NCBI GenBank assembly: GCA_032139905.1
Contig: JAQJDB010000003.1
Coordinates: 1 to 64,000, forward strand
Source: Nitrospira sp. MA-1
GTDB taxonomy: Bacteria; Nitrospirota; Nitrospiria; Nitrospirales; UBA8639
Direction of reading: 5' to 3'
DNA: 64,000 nt
Made by a program: the position numbers and the translations under genes. Shown here piece by piece: positions 17,293 through 24,605 of this stretch. The notes beneath the pieces were generated by a model. It ran no database searches, was not told where the DNA came from, and saw nothing but the letters and a program-made list of their open reading frames with translations. How positions within the stretch are numbered: position 1 is the stretch's first letter; each line of letters opens with the position of its first letter.

Positions 17293-18162
17293 ATGATTCA
17301 ACGTTGTCGCACCATGTTTCCTCTGCGTCTGATGTGTCGTCTCCTCCACGTCTCCCCGAGTGGGTTTTATGCCCGGCAGCGCCGCTCTCCGAGTCCCTGG
17401 GCTCAAGACTGTCAGCGCCTGACGGCCGCCATTCGCATCATCCATGCAGACAGTGATGGGGTCTATGGGAGCCCGAAGATCTGGCAGGTGTTACGCAGGC
17501 AAGGCGAGGGCTGTGGGAAACATCGTGTTGCCCGTTTAATGCAACGGGAGCGGTTGCGAGGGATTCCTGCTCCCACGCGTTGGAAACGGCGGAGATCTGG
17601 AGACCGACCGGCTGGAATCACGAATCAGTTGGCCCGGGATTTTTCAGCCCCAGGTCCGAATGCCAAATGGGTGACGGATATCACCTATATTCCCACGCAA
17701 GAAGGCTGGCTGTACTTGGCGGTGGTGCTCGATTTGTTCTCTCGGCAAGTGATTGGGTGGTCGATGCAGCCACAACTGGGACGGGACCTGGTCCTCCAAG
17801 CCGTGCTGATGGCCGTGTGGCAGCGGACGAGTGCGGCCCCTGTCATCCTGCATTCCGACCGAGGCACCCAGTATACCTCACAGGAGTTTCAAGCCTTTCT
17901 CCAGGCTCATGGGATTGTCAGCAGTATGAGTGGCGTGGGAAGTTGTTATGACAATGCCGTGGCAGAGAGTTTCTTTGGCCTCCTCAAACGAGAGCGAGTC
18001 CATCGGCGGCAGTACCAAACCCGGGCAGAGGCCCGCGCCGATATTTTTGACTACATTGAGCGGTTTTACAATCATCAGCGGAGCCACTCCTTTACTCAGG
18101 GACTGGCCCCGAAGAATTTTAGGGAGCAACACGATCCACAGTCTTCTTTAACCCGTCCGTGA
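17293..18162 (+). CDS. IS3 transposase OrfB (DDE integrase)
   Basis: 289 residues. An N-terminal HTH_21-type region (ADSDGVYGSPKIWQVLRRQG) precedes the rve integrase core. The catalytic triad is visible: aspartate in WVTDITYIPT, aspartate in ILHSDRGTQYTS and glutamate in DNAVAESFFGLLK, followed by YNHQRSHSFTQGLAP at the end. The frame is -1 relative to OrfA and remains open upstream of its ATG, in agreement with a fused transposase. It has no disruption. Confidence 0.95.
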   Translation: MIQRCRTMFPLRLMCRLLHVSPSGFYARQRRSPSPWAQDCQRLTAAIRIIHADSDGVYGSPKIWQVLRRQGEGCGKHRVARLMQRERLRGIPAPTRWKRRRSGDRPAGITNQLARDFSAPGPNAKWVTDITYIPTQEGWLYLAVVLDLFSRQVIGWSMQPQLGRDLVLQAVLMAVWQRTSAAPVILHSDRGTQYTSQEFQAFLQAHGIVSSMSGVGSCYDNAVAESFFGLLKRERVHRRQYQTRAEARADIFDYIERFYNHQRSHSFTQGLAPKNFREQHDPQSSLTRP

Positions 18163-18387
18163 AACTGGGGGAAGACCATAACCGTTCCTTGCCGCTAAGA
18201 ATCATCCGTCATTCCTGCAAACCGTTTCAGAACTTCCTCCAAAAAATGTCATCCTAAGCGCAGGGAAAGATCTTGGTACTTAAACAAGAAATCACCAAAA
18301 TTTCTATTCTTCTATTTTTAAAATTTTAAGCCCTGCGAGTTGGCCTGCCCTCCATGGATCTCCACCGCCACGTTTTAACTTTGATCC

Positions 18388-18573
18388 GACGCCTGCCGGC
18401 CGGCTCCAGGGAGGGACGCTCTTGGCATCAAGCGGCACTTGTCTGAGGCAGGCGAGTTGGCCGCTCTTCTCTGATTAGCGTCCCTCTCCTCCAATGAGGC
18501 CTGAGGGAACGTCAATGGCTGTGGCCACTTTGGCCAAAACAAAAGTAACTCAGCTGTCTGGCCGCCCCCCGGC
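18388..18573 (+). repeat. Structured repeat copy R1 (type I, degenerate)
   Basis: Begins GACGCCTGCCGG, has GAGGGACGCT/AGCGTCCCT and GCGGC/GCCGC stems around TTGTCTGAGG...GCGAGTTGG. The 3' hairpin arm is decayed (CCACTTTGGCC.. AAAAGTAAC). First copy after the IS element. Confidence 0.8.
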
Positions 18574-18597
18574 TCTAAAAAAGGCTCTACAAAATTC

Positions 18598-18624
18598 TGT
18601 ACTTTAATCAATGGGTTGGGTACA
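18598..18624 (+). promoter_or_regulatory. TGTAC-N17-GTACA motif, copy 1
   Basis: TTCTGTACTTT followed by GGTTGGGTACATT; the two half-sites TGTAC (18598-18602) and GTACA (18620-18624) are 17 nt apart. It lies 46 bases before the DUF2281 gene. The same motif with the same spacing recurs at 22505 and 27097, so it is probably an operator or promoter of TA-type genes. Confidence 0.5.
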
Positions 18625-18669
18625 TTGGTCCTACAACGTATCCCTGACAGAGGAAATGAGGAGCACGCC

Positions 18670-18870
18670 ATGTCAACGGCCGAACAAATCATGAGAGAAA
18701 TTCAAAAGCTTCCAGAACCTTTAGCGAAGGAAGTCTTAGATTTCATCGGGTACATTGAGTTGAAACATGGGCTCAAAGACAGGCTAGCTGAGGAACTCAA
18801 GCTCGCCCAGACTCCGGCCATGAAACATGCCTGGGACAATTCTGAGGATGAGGTTTGGAATGACGTGTAG
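18670..18870 (+). CDS. DUF2281-type antitoxin
   Basis: 66 residues from ATG 18670 (GAGGAG upstream). Sequence MSTAEQIMREIQKLPEPLAK, VLDFIGYIELKHG and the acidic, tryptophan-containing tail NSEDEVWNDV fit DUF2281, a family of antitoxins usually paired with VapC or PemK-like toxins. A PemK/MazF-like reading frame overlaps its end by 11 bases but is broken by two stops, so this antitoxin is probably without an active partner. Confidence 0.7.
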   Translation: MSTAEQIMREIQKLPEPLAKEVLDFIGYIELKHGLKDRLAEELKLAQTPAMKHAWDNSEDEVWNDV

Positions 18871-19195
18871 CGCCTAGGACCTTGTTCTGATTCCCTTTCC
18901 TTATGCCGATTTAAGTTCTTCAAAAAAGCGTCCGGTCCTCGTCCTGACAGCACCCGATCACCATGGGGATTTTATTGCCTTGGCCGTTACCACTGTCCCT
19001 CAAGAAGAACCTGCCATCCCATTAACTGCAATAGATCTCGTGGATGGTACTCTGCCCAAACCCAGTTAGATACGAGTGGATAAGGTATTTACCCTCTCAG
19101 ACCAAAACATCGTCAAGCACATCGGAAAGATCAAAACGGCATGCATGGAAAAGGTTTTAAAAAGTCTATGCCGTATTGTCGGTTATGCGAAATGA
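18860..19195 (+). pseudogene. PemK/MazF-like toxin, interrupted by two TAG codons
   Basis: Reading from ATG 18860 gives MTCSA-stop-DLVLIPFPYADLSSSKKRP, then VLVLTAPDHHGDFIALAVTT, then KPS-stop-IRVDKVFTLSDQNIV and a natural end GYAK. This is a complete PemK/MazF fold (PFPYADLS, RPVLVL, RVDKVFTL) with in-frame TAG at codon 6 and at the position where the family usually has tryptophan (KPSWIRVDK). Both are single-base changes from TGG. Overlap with the antitoxin gene is the typical TA arrangement. The toxin is almost certainly dead. Confidence 0.75.
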
Positions 19196-19276
19196 CGCCC
19201 TACCCGCAAACATCTTCTCAATCCATCCTTCGGCGTAATCCTTCCTTTTATGCAAACCCTCCTTTTCTCTTCAACC

Positions 19277-19464
19277 GACGCCTGCCGGCTGGCCTCAGGA
19301 GGGACGCTCTTCGCAGCTAGCGGACCGTGTGTGAGCCCTGCGAGTTGGTCCGCTCTTCTAAATCTTGGCGTCCCTCCCCTTCAGTAAGGCCAGACGGGGC
19401 GTCAATGGTTTTGGCTACTTTTGCCGAAACAAAAGTGGCTCGTCGAACGGGGGCGAAACCCCGG
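19277..19464 (+). repeat. Structured repeat copy R2 (type I)
   Basis: GACGCCTGCCGGCTGGCC to GGCGTC, with nested AGGGACGCT and GCGGACC/GGTCCGC stems around TTGTGTGAGC..GCGAGTT (left arm here reads CGTG for CTTG). Followed by GCTACTTTTG/CAAAAGTGGC (one mismatch) and CGGGGGCGAAACCCCG. Confidence 0.88.
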
Positions 19465-19494
19465 ACTGCACTAAAAAATGTCCCTTCACGGGCT

Positions 19495-19566
19495 GAGCCG
19501 AATAAAAGGCCTATTCAGCTCACTTTACTGGACGTTATTGAGCCGAATATCTGTTATAATCGGCTC
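19495..19566 (+). promoter_or_regulatory. Operator-like repeats and -10 box upstream of the Fic gene
   Basis: GAGCCGAATA occurs at 19495-19504 and again at 19540-19549, 45 bases apart. The second copy forms an inverted repeat with TCGGCTC (19560-19566), and a TATAAT (19555-19560) lies inside it. The Fic ATG follows at once (19567), so transcription from this -10 would give a nearly leaderless mRNA. No good -35 is visible. Autoregulation by the C-terminal winged helix of Fic is a possibility. Confidence 0.5.
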
Positions 19567-20676
19567 ATGACCTATAACTGGCAACAACCGGACTGGCCGG
19601 ACTTCCAATACGACCTTACCACCGTTGAAGACGCTTTACTGGCATTCGCCGAAAAAACAGGGAGAGCCAGCGGCCTGTTGAGCGGAATACCGCAAGAGAC
19701 GCAGACGGAAGCCATCATCGAGATGATGGTCGTGGAAGCTCTCAAGACATCAGAAATTGAAGGCGAATATTTAAGTCGTCAGGATGTCCTCTCCTCCATC
19801 CGGATAAATCTGGGATTGGGACAGCCTGGCGAACAGGTGCGGGATCAACGGGCGCAAGGGGCCGCCGCGCTCATGACGGATGTACGCACCAGGTATGCCG
19901 GGCCTCTGACCAAAGCCACACTCTGTTCCTGGCACCGCATGATCATGCAGGGCAGTCGTGGCATCACCGTCGGGAAATGGCGAAACCATGCGGAGCCCAT
20001 GCAGGTGGTATCCGGCCCGATCGGAAAACCCCGCATTCATTTTGAAGCCCCGCCCTCAACACGGGTTTCCAAAGAAATGTCGCGGTTCATCACCTGGTTT
20101 AATGACACCGGCCCACAGGGAAAGAAGGACATCAAAAAGCCCCTGATACGCTCCGCCATCGCCCATGTCTATTTTGAATCCATCCACCCGTTTGAGGACG
20201 GAAACGGCCGCATCGGGCGCGCCCTGTCGGAAAAAGCCTTATCGCAAGGTCTCGGGCGGCCGGCTCTGCTCAGCCTCTCTCGTGCCATTGAGGCAAACCG
20301 CGCACACTATTATGAAGCCTTGCAGAAAGCCCAACAATCCAACCAGATCACACCCTGGATAAGCTGGTTTGTGAATATCGCACTGGCTGCGCAACAGCAG
20401 GCAGAAGAGCAGATTGAATTCACCTTGCGAAAAACGAGATTGTTCGATCGACTACAAGACCAACTCAATTCACGACAGATGCAGGTGGTGCGCCGGATGT
20501 TAGAAGAAGGACCAAGCGGATTCACAGGCGGGATCAATGCCAAAAAATATATGGCCATCGCCCACACCTCCAAAGCGACAGCCACACGGGATTTACAGGA
20601 CCTGGTGGCACAAGGCGCACTCACCCTGGTAGGTGGCGGCCGCAGCACACGGTATGAGATCAATCTCGGCCAATAA
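19567..20676 (+). CDS. Fic family AMP-transferase with built-in inhibitory helix
   Basis: 369 residues from ATG 19567. N-terminal Fic_N/DUF4172-type region, then an inhibitory motif TSEIEG (S/T-xxx-E-G/N) at about residue 62, then the core motif HPFEDGNGRIGR at about 209-220 in which histidine is the catalytic base. A C-terminal winged helix (SKATATRDLQDLVAQGALTL) completes the usual class II layout. Fic proteins transfer AMP or other phosphates onto target hydroxyls; the glutamate of the inhibitory motif keeps the enzyme off until dislodged. Targets are unknown. It stands alone between two structured repeats. Confidence 0.9.
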   Translation: MTYNWQQPDWPDFQYDLTTVEDALLAFAEKTGRASGLLSGIPQETQTEAIIEMMVVEALKTSEIEGEYLSRQDVLSSIRINLGLGQPGEQVRDQRAQGAAALMTDVRTRYAGPLTKATLCSWHRMIMQGSRGITVGKWRNHAEPMQVVSGPIGKPRIHFEAPPSTRVSKEMSRFITWFNDTGPQGKKDIKKPLIRSAIAHVYFESIHPFEDGNGRIGRALSEKALSQGLGRPALLSLSRAIEANRAHYYEALQKAQQSNQITPWISWFVNIALAAQQQAEEQIEFTLRKTRLFDRLQDQLNSRQMQVVRRMLEEGPSGFTGGINAKKYMAIAHTSKATATRDLQDLVAQGALTLVGGGRSTRYEINLGQ

Positions 20677-20895
20677 GGAAGCAGAATAAAAAAAGGGAAA
20701 CCAAGGGAAGCGTACCATCTACTCTCACAGCAGGCATGGCGAAGGATCGGTGCCCCTCCCAAATTCAAAACATCGAAACGCGACGCCCCTCCCTCATTTC
20801 CGCCATCCGTCTCAAGCATCTATCTTCCCAACTCGGCCCTTCCTGCGCTCCTCCCTCTTGCTGGAAAGGCCCTAAAAAGCCTCCTCCTCTGTTCC

Positions 20896-21083
20896 GACGC
20901 CTGCCGGCTGGCCCCAGGGAGGGACGCTCTTAGCATTTAGCGGACCTTGTCTGAGCCTGGCTAGTTGGTCCGCTCCTCTCAGATTAGCGTCCCTCCCCTT
21001 CAATAAAGCCAGACGGGGCGTCACTGGTTTTGGGTCCTTTTGCCAAAACAAAAGGACCTCGCCGCACGGGGGCGAAACCCCGT
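20896..21083 (+). repeat. Structured repeat copy R3 (type I, GGTCC hairpin)
   Basis: Full type I nest. Its 3' hairpin is GGTCCTTTTG/CAAAAGGACC instead of GCCACTTTTG/CAAAAGTGGC, a fully compensated change; the last hairpin is ACGGGG/CCCCGT. Confidence 0.9.
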
Positions 21084-21307
21084 CCCCCATCAACTCTTTA
21101 CAACACCCCCAACAATCCCAATCAGACAACTCTTTCAGCTTGGTCCTTCGGGCAGCCCGCACCCTCATGCCCGGCATCAATCATCGAGAATCAAACCTCC
21201 CAAAACCCATCTACCCTTTTTCCTAAGGGTGCAGTAGGATAGGATATTCCTAAAGCTCTGAGAGGAGGAATTCTCGAAAACGCACAAAGGAACGAAGGAG
21301 AAAGTGT

Positions 21308-21535
21308 ATGCGACAACATTCCCAAGCCATACTGGAACAAGCACTCAAGTTACCCGTCCAGGAACGGGCCGCAGTAGCCCAGCAACTCATCCAAAGCCTG
21401 GATCCCGTCCAGGAAGCCGAGGTAGAGCAGGCATGGCAGGAGGAAATTCAACAACGAATATCAGACTTGGACAATGGCGTGGCCACTGCTATTACCTGGG
21501 AAGAGATCCAACGTCGGATAACACATGGAAAATGA
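21308..21535 (+). CDS. Addiction-module antitoxin
   Basis: 75 residues, GAAGGAGAAAGTGT before ATG. Helical LPVQERAAVAQQLIQSLDPV followed by EAEVEQAWQEEIQQRISDLD and a C-terminal ITWEEIQRRI is the layout of the short putative addiction-module component family (TIGR02574). It overlaps the toxin gene by 11 bases; the antitoxin is expected to bind the RelE-fold toxin and repress the operon. Confidence 0.8.
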   Translation: MRQHSQAILEQALKLPVQERAAVAQQLIQSLDPVQEAEVEQAWQEEIQQRISDLDNGVATAITWEEIQRRITHGK

Positions 21536-21830
21536 TGGCGACATCATCTTCCATTCGGACGCCTTCGCTGAACTCAAACAAGCTCACACCTGGTATGAGG
21601 AACAAGCACCAGGCATAGGAGGGTTATTTTTTCAAGAAGTACAATGCGCAGTGGCTCGAATATCCGAAACCCCGGAAGCATGGCCTGCTTATTCGCACGG
21701 AACAAGGAGATTCCTTCTTCACCGGTTTCCTTATGCGGTGGTTTATAGAGTGCAATCAGCTACGGTTCAAATACTTGCCGTCATGCATCTTAAACGAAAA
21801 CCAGGGTATTGGACTCGACGCAAGTTTTAA
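21525..21830 (+). CDS. RelE/ParE-family toxin
   Basis: 101 residues. FHSDAFAELKQAHTWYEEQA, an arginine-rich mid-strand (GTRRFLLHRFPYAVVYRVQS) and ILAVMHLKRKPGYWTRR are classic for the ParE/RelE fold. The conserved histidine and basic residues near the C-terminus (MHLKRKPGYW) fit the ParE-like branch more than mRNA-cleaving RelE. It pairs with the antitoxin just upstream. Confidence 0.85.
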   Translation: MENDGDIIFHSDAFAELKQAHTWYEEQAPGIGGLFFQEVQCAVARISETPEAWPAYSHGTRRFLLHRFPYAVVYRVQSATVQILAVMHLKRKPGYWTRRKF

Positions 21831-21987
21831 TGCACATCCCCTCTCCCTCAGCTTGTTCCCTCATTTCGACCACCTCGACTCTATCAGCCCTGCTATCCGT
21901 TTCAACCATCCATCTCAATCGTCTCCCTCATTTCTACACTTCTCCCTCTTTTATGGGATTTCCAAAAAAATTCGTCTTATATGATCC

Positions 21988-22172
21988 AACGCCTGCCGTC
22001 TGGCCCAAGGGAGGGACGCTCTTATCCGTTGCGGACCTTGTGTGAGTCCGCCGAGTTGGTCCGCCCCTCTCAGGTTAGCGTCCCTCCCCTCAATAAATCC
22101 AGACGGGGCGTCAATGGTTTTGGCCACTTTTGCCGAAACAAAAGTGGCTCGGCTGTCTGGCCGACCCCCGGC
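21988..22172 (+). repeat. Structured repeat copy R4 (type I)
   Basis: Outer stem slightly decayed (AACGCC). AGGGACGCT/AGCGTCCCT and GCGGACC/GGTCCGC intact, apical loop TTGTGTGAGTCCGCCGAGTT. Followed by GGCCACTTTTG/CAAAAGTGGC. Confidence 0.88.
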
Positions 22173-22186
22173 ATTCATCAAACATT

Positions 22187-22230
22187 CACCTTTCTCCTAC
22201 ATGCCAATCCCCCATTTTTCACCTTCAGGT
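22187..22230 (+). repeat. 44-bp direct repeat, copy 1
   Basis: CACCTTTCTCCTACATGCCA to TTCAGGT; recurs with a single mismatch at 24415-24458. Both copies sit between a type I or I/III repeat and a type II start, so spacer DNA has been duplicated along with the repeats. Confidence 0.7.
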
Positions 22231-22404
22231 CGGCTACCCGGGCTGACGTTTTATTCGTTAGGCGGACCTTGTTTGAGCCTTGCGAGTTGGGCCGCCCTCC
22301 CTGCTCCCACGTCAGCACGATTCTATAAGGCCGACCTGGGTGAGAATGGTTTTGGCTACTTTTGCCGAAACAAAAGTGGCTCGTCGTACCGGGGCGAAAC
22401 CCCT
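22228..22404 (+). repeat. Structured repeat copy R5 (type II)
   Basis: Stem set differs completely from type I: GGTCGGC/GCCGACC, GCTGACG/CGTCAGC, GGCGGACC/GGGCCGCC. The same apical loop TTGTTTGAGC..GCGAGTTG and 3' hairpin follow. Confidence 0.9.
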
Positions 22405-22422
22405 GAAGATACTAAAAAAAAA

Positions 22423-22480
22423 GAGGCGCACCAAGTGATGGTAACACCGTTCAGAATGGGATTTTCAAACCCTCGGCTGC
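22423..22480 (+). repeat. Extended flank of the repeat, copy 1
   Basis: GAGGCGCACCAAG, CACCGTTCAGAATGGGATT and the following CTTCAAACCCTCGGC are found on the other strand at 42622-42677 next to copy R12, at roughly 80 percent identity. Both adjoin the poly-A end of a repeat, so the element is longer than the hairpins alone. Confidence 0.6.
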
Positions 22481-22504
22481 AGGGCCGATCCCAGGAAAAC
22501 ATTC

Positions 22505-22531
22505 TGTACTTTATGAAAAAGGTTGGGTACA
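22505..22531 (+). promoter_or_regulatory. TGTAC-N17-GTACA motif, copy 2
   Basis: TTCTGTACTTT and GGTTGGGTACATT, with half-sites 22505-22509 and 22527-22531. It precedes the truncated HigB remnant and orphan HigA. Confidence 0.55.
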
Positions 22532-22584
22532 TTCCTCATGCAACGAATCCTATGTGGCACAAAAAGAAGGAGCCATCCTTCTCA

Positions 22585-22614
22585 AATGACGTCGAGATTA
22601 CCGATTATCACTAA
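22585..22614 (+). pseudogene. HigB toxin remnant (C-terminal end only)
   Basis: The codons before TAA 22612-22614 read NDVEITDYH, matching the conserved HigB ending (DVxxxDYH). Everything upstream in this frame lacks HigB features. It directly precedes higA by 12 bases, the normal HigB-HigA spacing, so the toxin gene has been deleted up to its last codons. Confidence 0.55.
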
Positions 22615-22626
22615 GGAGACGGCAAC

Positions 22627-22947
22627 ATGGTAAAAATTGGCATGCGCCCGATACATCCGGGAGAGATATTACTGGAAGAGTTCTTACAACCTTCTGATCC
22701 CCCGCTTAACGCCAACACCCTGGCCAAGGCGCTTGGCGTACCGGCAAACCGGATCACCGCCATCCTCAAAGGACAGCGTGGAATTACCGGCGATACGGCG
22801 TTACGACTTGGGACATTTTTCAATACGTCACCTGAATTCTGGATGAACCTTCAAAAGGCCTATGAGCTACGCCTGGCTGAAAAAGCCCTGCCCGGCAAAG
22901 TCAGAAAACACATCCAGAAAAGCAGGGAATCCTTCGTGTCGGTCTAA
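22627..22947 (+). CDS. higA: HigA-family antitoxin (orphan)
   Basis: 106 residues from ATG 22627 with AAGGAG 8 nt upstream. GMRPIHPGEILLEEFLQPSD followed by a helix-turn-helix (LAKALGVPANRITAILKGQR) and LRLGTFFNTSPEFWMNLQ is the signature HigA order. It would bind the operon operator. The partner toxin upstream is reduced to a few codons, so this is a solitary antitoxin, able at most to act as a repressor. Confidence 0.85.
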   Translation: MVKIGMRPIHPGEILLEEFLQPSDPPLNANTLAKALGVPANRITAILKGQRGITGDTALRLGTFFNTSPEFWMNLQKAYELRLAEKALPGKVRKHIQKSRESFVSV

Positions 22948-22956
22948 AACTGCCAC

Positions 22957-23105
22957 CCTCCGTTCATTCCGTGGCCGAATAACCTACCCCTCCGCTCCCA
23001 CACCTCTGCCGGAATCTACCTTTCCGTACTCCGCCGTTCACACAATCTCTCTAGCATCCCTGCAGTCCTCGCTCGCCCATGGAAGTCTCTAAAAATCCTT
23101 CTCCT
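22957..23105 (+). repeat. 149-bp direct repeat, copy 1
   Basis: Identical to 23898-24046 (offset 941). It begins with the last codons of a DUF2283 gene (SVHSVAE-stop), which here have no gene in front of them. So the copy downstream of higA was carried in by recombination. One base difference follows, then each copy runs into a structured repeat. Confidence 0.85.
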
Positions 23106-23112
23106 CTGTTCC

Positions 23113-23392
23113 GACGCCTGCTGGCTGGCCCCAAGAAGGGACGCTCTTTTCAGCAGCGGACCTTGTGTGAGCCCGGCGAGTTGGGCCGCAGTCCCCCGAT
23201 GGACGCCCCTGGCCTGGTGGCATGGCCGAGCCGTGCAACCGGCACCGGAAAAAAGGCGGGCAGTGTTTGAGCGCAGCGAGTTTGCCCGCTGCCGGGGCCG
23301 GTGAACCGCGGAGGGCACCCGAAGGGCCATGCCACGGCCAACATGGTTTTGGCCACTTTTGCCGAAACAAAAGTGGCTCGGCCGTCGGGATC
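23113..23392 (+). repeat. Structured repeat copy R6 (type I/III chimera)
   Basis: A type I left half (GACGCC to apical GGACC..GGGCC) leads into a complete type III nest: GGCATGGCC/GGCCATGCC, ACCGGCACCGG/CCGGGGCCGGT, GGCGGGCA/TGCCCGC around TGTTTGAGC..GCGAGTT. The CCACTTTTG/CAAAAGTGG hairpin ends it. Confidence 0.88.
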
Positions 23393-23465
23393 CACCCTCA
23401 CCATCTTTTCCTAATTGAGCTCCTCAAGACCAGCCATTCATTGGAAAACCAAGTATGTTAGCATC

Positions 23466-23708
23466 ATGCAAAGTTACAGATTCACAGAGTATTGTGAGAA
23501 AGAAGAATTACATAACCGTCCATATCTCAAAAAAGACTGGTGCATCCAAGTACTAGAAAATCCAACAAAGAGTGAACCTCAAGAAAAAAATCGTTTCCGA
23601 TTTTGGAGACCAATAGCTGAACTTGATGGCCTGATGTTACGTGTCATCACACTTGCCGATAAAAAGGCAATTCACAATGCCTTTCCCGATCGAGGATTCA
23701 GACCATGA
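23466..23708 (+). CDS. Small partner protein of the DUF2283 gene
   Basis: 80 residues from ATG 23466. Basic, with YRFTEYCEKEELHNRPYL and WRPIAELDGLMLRVITLADK, a fold-less-looking pattern typical of small proteins that precede DUF2283 genes in TA-like pairs. It overlaps the DUF2283 gene by ATGA. Toxin role is guessed from position. Confidence 0.6.
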   Translation: MQSYRFTEYCEKEELHNRPYLKKDWCIQVLENPTKSEPQEKNRFRFWRPIAELDGLMLRVITLADKKAIHNAFPDRGFRP

Positions 23709-23923
23709 AATTGAACTATTACCCAGACACCGATGCACTCTACATCGATCTGACCGAACACCCCAGCGTAGAAAGCCGGGAGGTTTCTGAGGGAATTGTC
23801 CTGGACTATGACGCTGCAGGCAATCTGGTAGGCATTGATATTGATAATGCGAGCGCCAAAGTGCATCTCAAGGAATTAACCTTGAACAAACTTCCAGCCT
23901 CCGTTCATTCCGTGGCCGAATAA
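23705..23923 (+). CDS. DUF2283 family protein
   Basis: 72 residues. MKLNYYPDTDALYIDLTEHP, REVSEGIVLDYDAAGNLVGI and DIDNAS are the DUF2283 signature. These short proteins are paired with small toxins or stand alone; biochemistry is unknown. Its last eight codons recur at the head of the 149-bp repeat downstream of higA. Confidence 0.85.
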   Translation: MKLNYYPDTDALYIDLTEHPSVESREVSEGIVLDYDAAGNLVGIDIDNASAKVHLKELTLNKLPASVHSVAE

Positions 23924-24046
23924 CCTACCCCTCCGCTCCCACACCTCTGCCGGAATCTACCTTTCCGTACTCCGCCGTTCACACAATCTCTCTAGCATCC
24001 CTGCAGTCCTCGCTCGCCCATGGAAGTCTCTAAAAATCCTTCTCCT
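23898..24046 (+). repeat. 149-bp direct repeat, copy 2 (original)
   Basis: Contains the true 3' end of the DUF2283 gene, so this copy is in its native context and the one at 22957 is the displaced one. It runs directly into structured repeat R7. Confidence 0.8.
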
Positions 24047-24053
24047 ATGTTCC

Positions 24054-24369
24054 GACGCCTGCCGGCTGGCCCCAGGGAGGGACGCTCTTAGCATTTAGCG
24101 GACCTTGTTTGAGCGGAGCGAGTTGGTCCACAGTCTCCCGATGGACTCCCCTGGCCTGGTGACATGGCCGAGCCGTGCAACCGGCACCGGTAAAAAGGCG
24201 GGCAGTGTTTGAGCCCTTCGGCGTTGTCTCAGGACAAGCGCAGCGAGTTTGCCCGCCTCCGGTGTCGGTGAACCGCGGAGGGCACCCGAAGGGCCATGCC
24301 ACGGCCAACATGGTTTTGGCCACTTTTGCCGAAACAAAAGTGGCTCGGCTGTCGGGCCGAGACCCGACA
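24054..24369 (+). repeat. Structured repeat copy R7 (type I/III chimera)
   Basis: Same chimera as R6, with a longer apical loop (GAGCCCTTCGGCGTTGTCTC insertion). Its last hairpin is GTCGGG/CCCGAC, a compensated alternative to ACGGGG/CCCCGT. Confidence 0.88.
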
Positions 24370-24414
24370 TTCATCAAACATTCAAATCACCCCCGACAGC
24401 CATCATCAAACAAA

Positions 24415-24458
24415 CACCTTTCTCCTACATGCCAATCCCCCACTTTTCACCTTCAGGT
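24415..24458 (+). repeat. 44-bp direct repeat, copy 2
   Basis: Partner of 22187-22230, one mismatch. It is followed by a degenerate type II beginning that does not complete. Confidence 0.7.
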
Positions 24459-24605
24459 CAGCCAACCGAGCTGTTGCTCTACCCAACCGACGGGAAAATT
24501 CCGTCTTACAAAAATACCCTCTATAATTCCATCAACACAAGTTCTGTACTTTTGTGTAAGGCTTGGATAGCATGATGTTTTGATTCCTCTGTGTACTCAG
24601 CGTAA

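Larger units (their letters stand above)
16935..18178 (+). mobile_element. IS3-family insertion sequence, intact
   Basis: 1244 bp bounded by imperfect inverted repeats of about 25 bp: the left end begins TGGTCTTCCCCC and the right end is GGGGGAAGACCA, with ACGGAC conserved at the inner edge. It carries two overlapping-phase transposase reading frames with an in-frame slippery heptamer between them. Both ORFs are full length and the DDE residues are present, so it may still be mobile. It marks the left edge of the accessory island. Confidence 0.9.
16932..18181. repeat. TAA target-site duplication flanking the IS3 element
   Basis: TAA at 16932-16934 and TAA at 18179-18181 directly abut the two inverted ends. 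A 3-bp duplication is usual for IS3-family insertion. The first TAA lies one base after the htrA stop codon. Confidence 0.75.

Noticed and set aside
18860-19195. Amber recoding in the PemK-like gene
   Set aside because: Genes elsewhere in the window end in TAG at normal positions, so reassigned TAG is unlikely; simple decay suffices.
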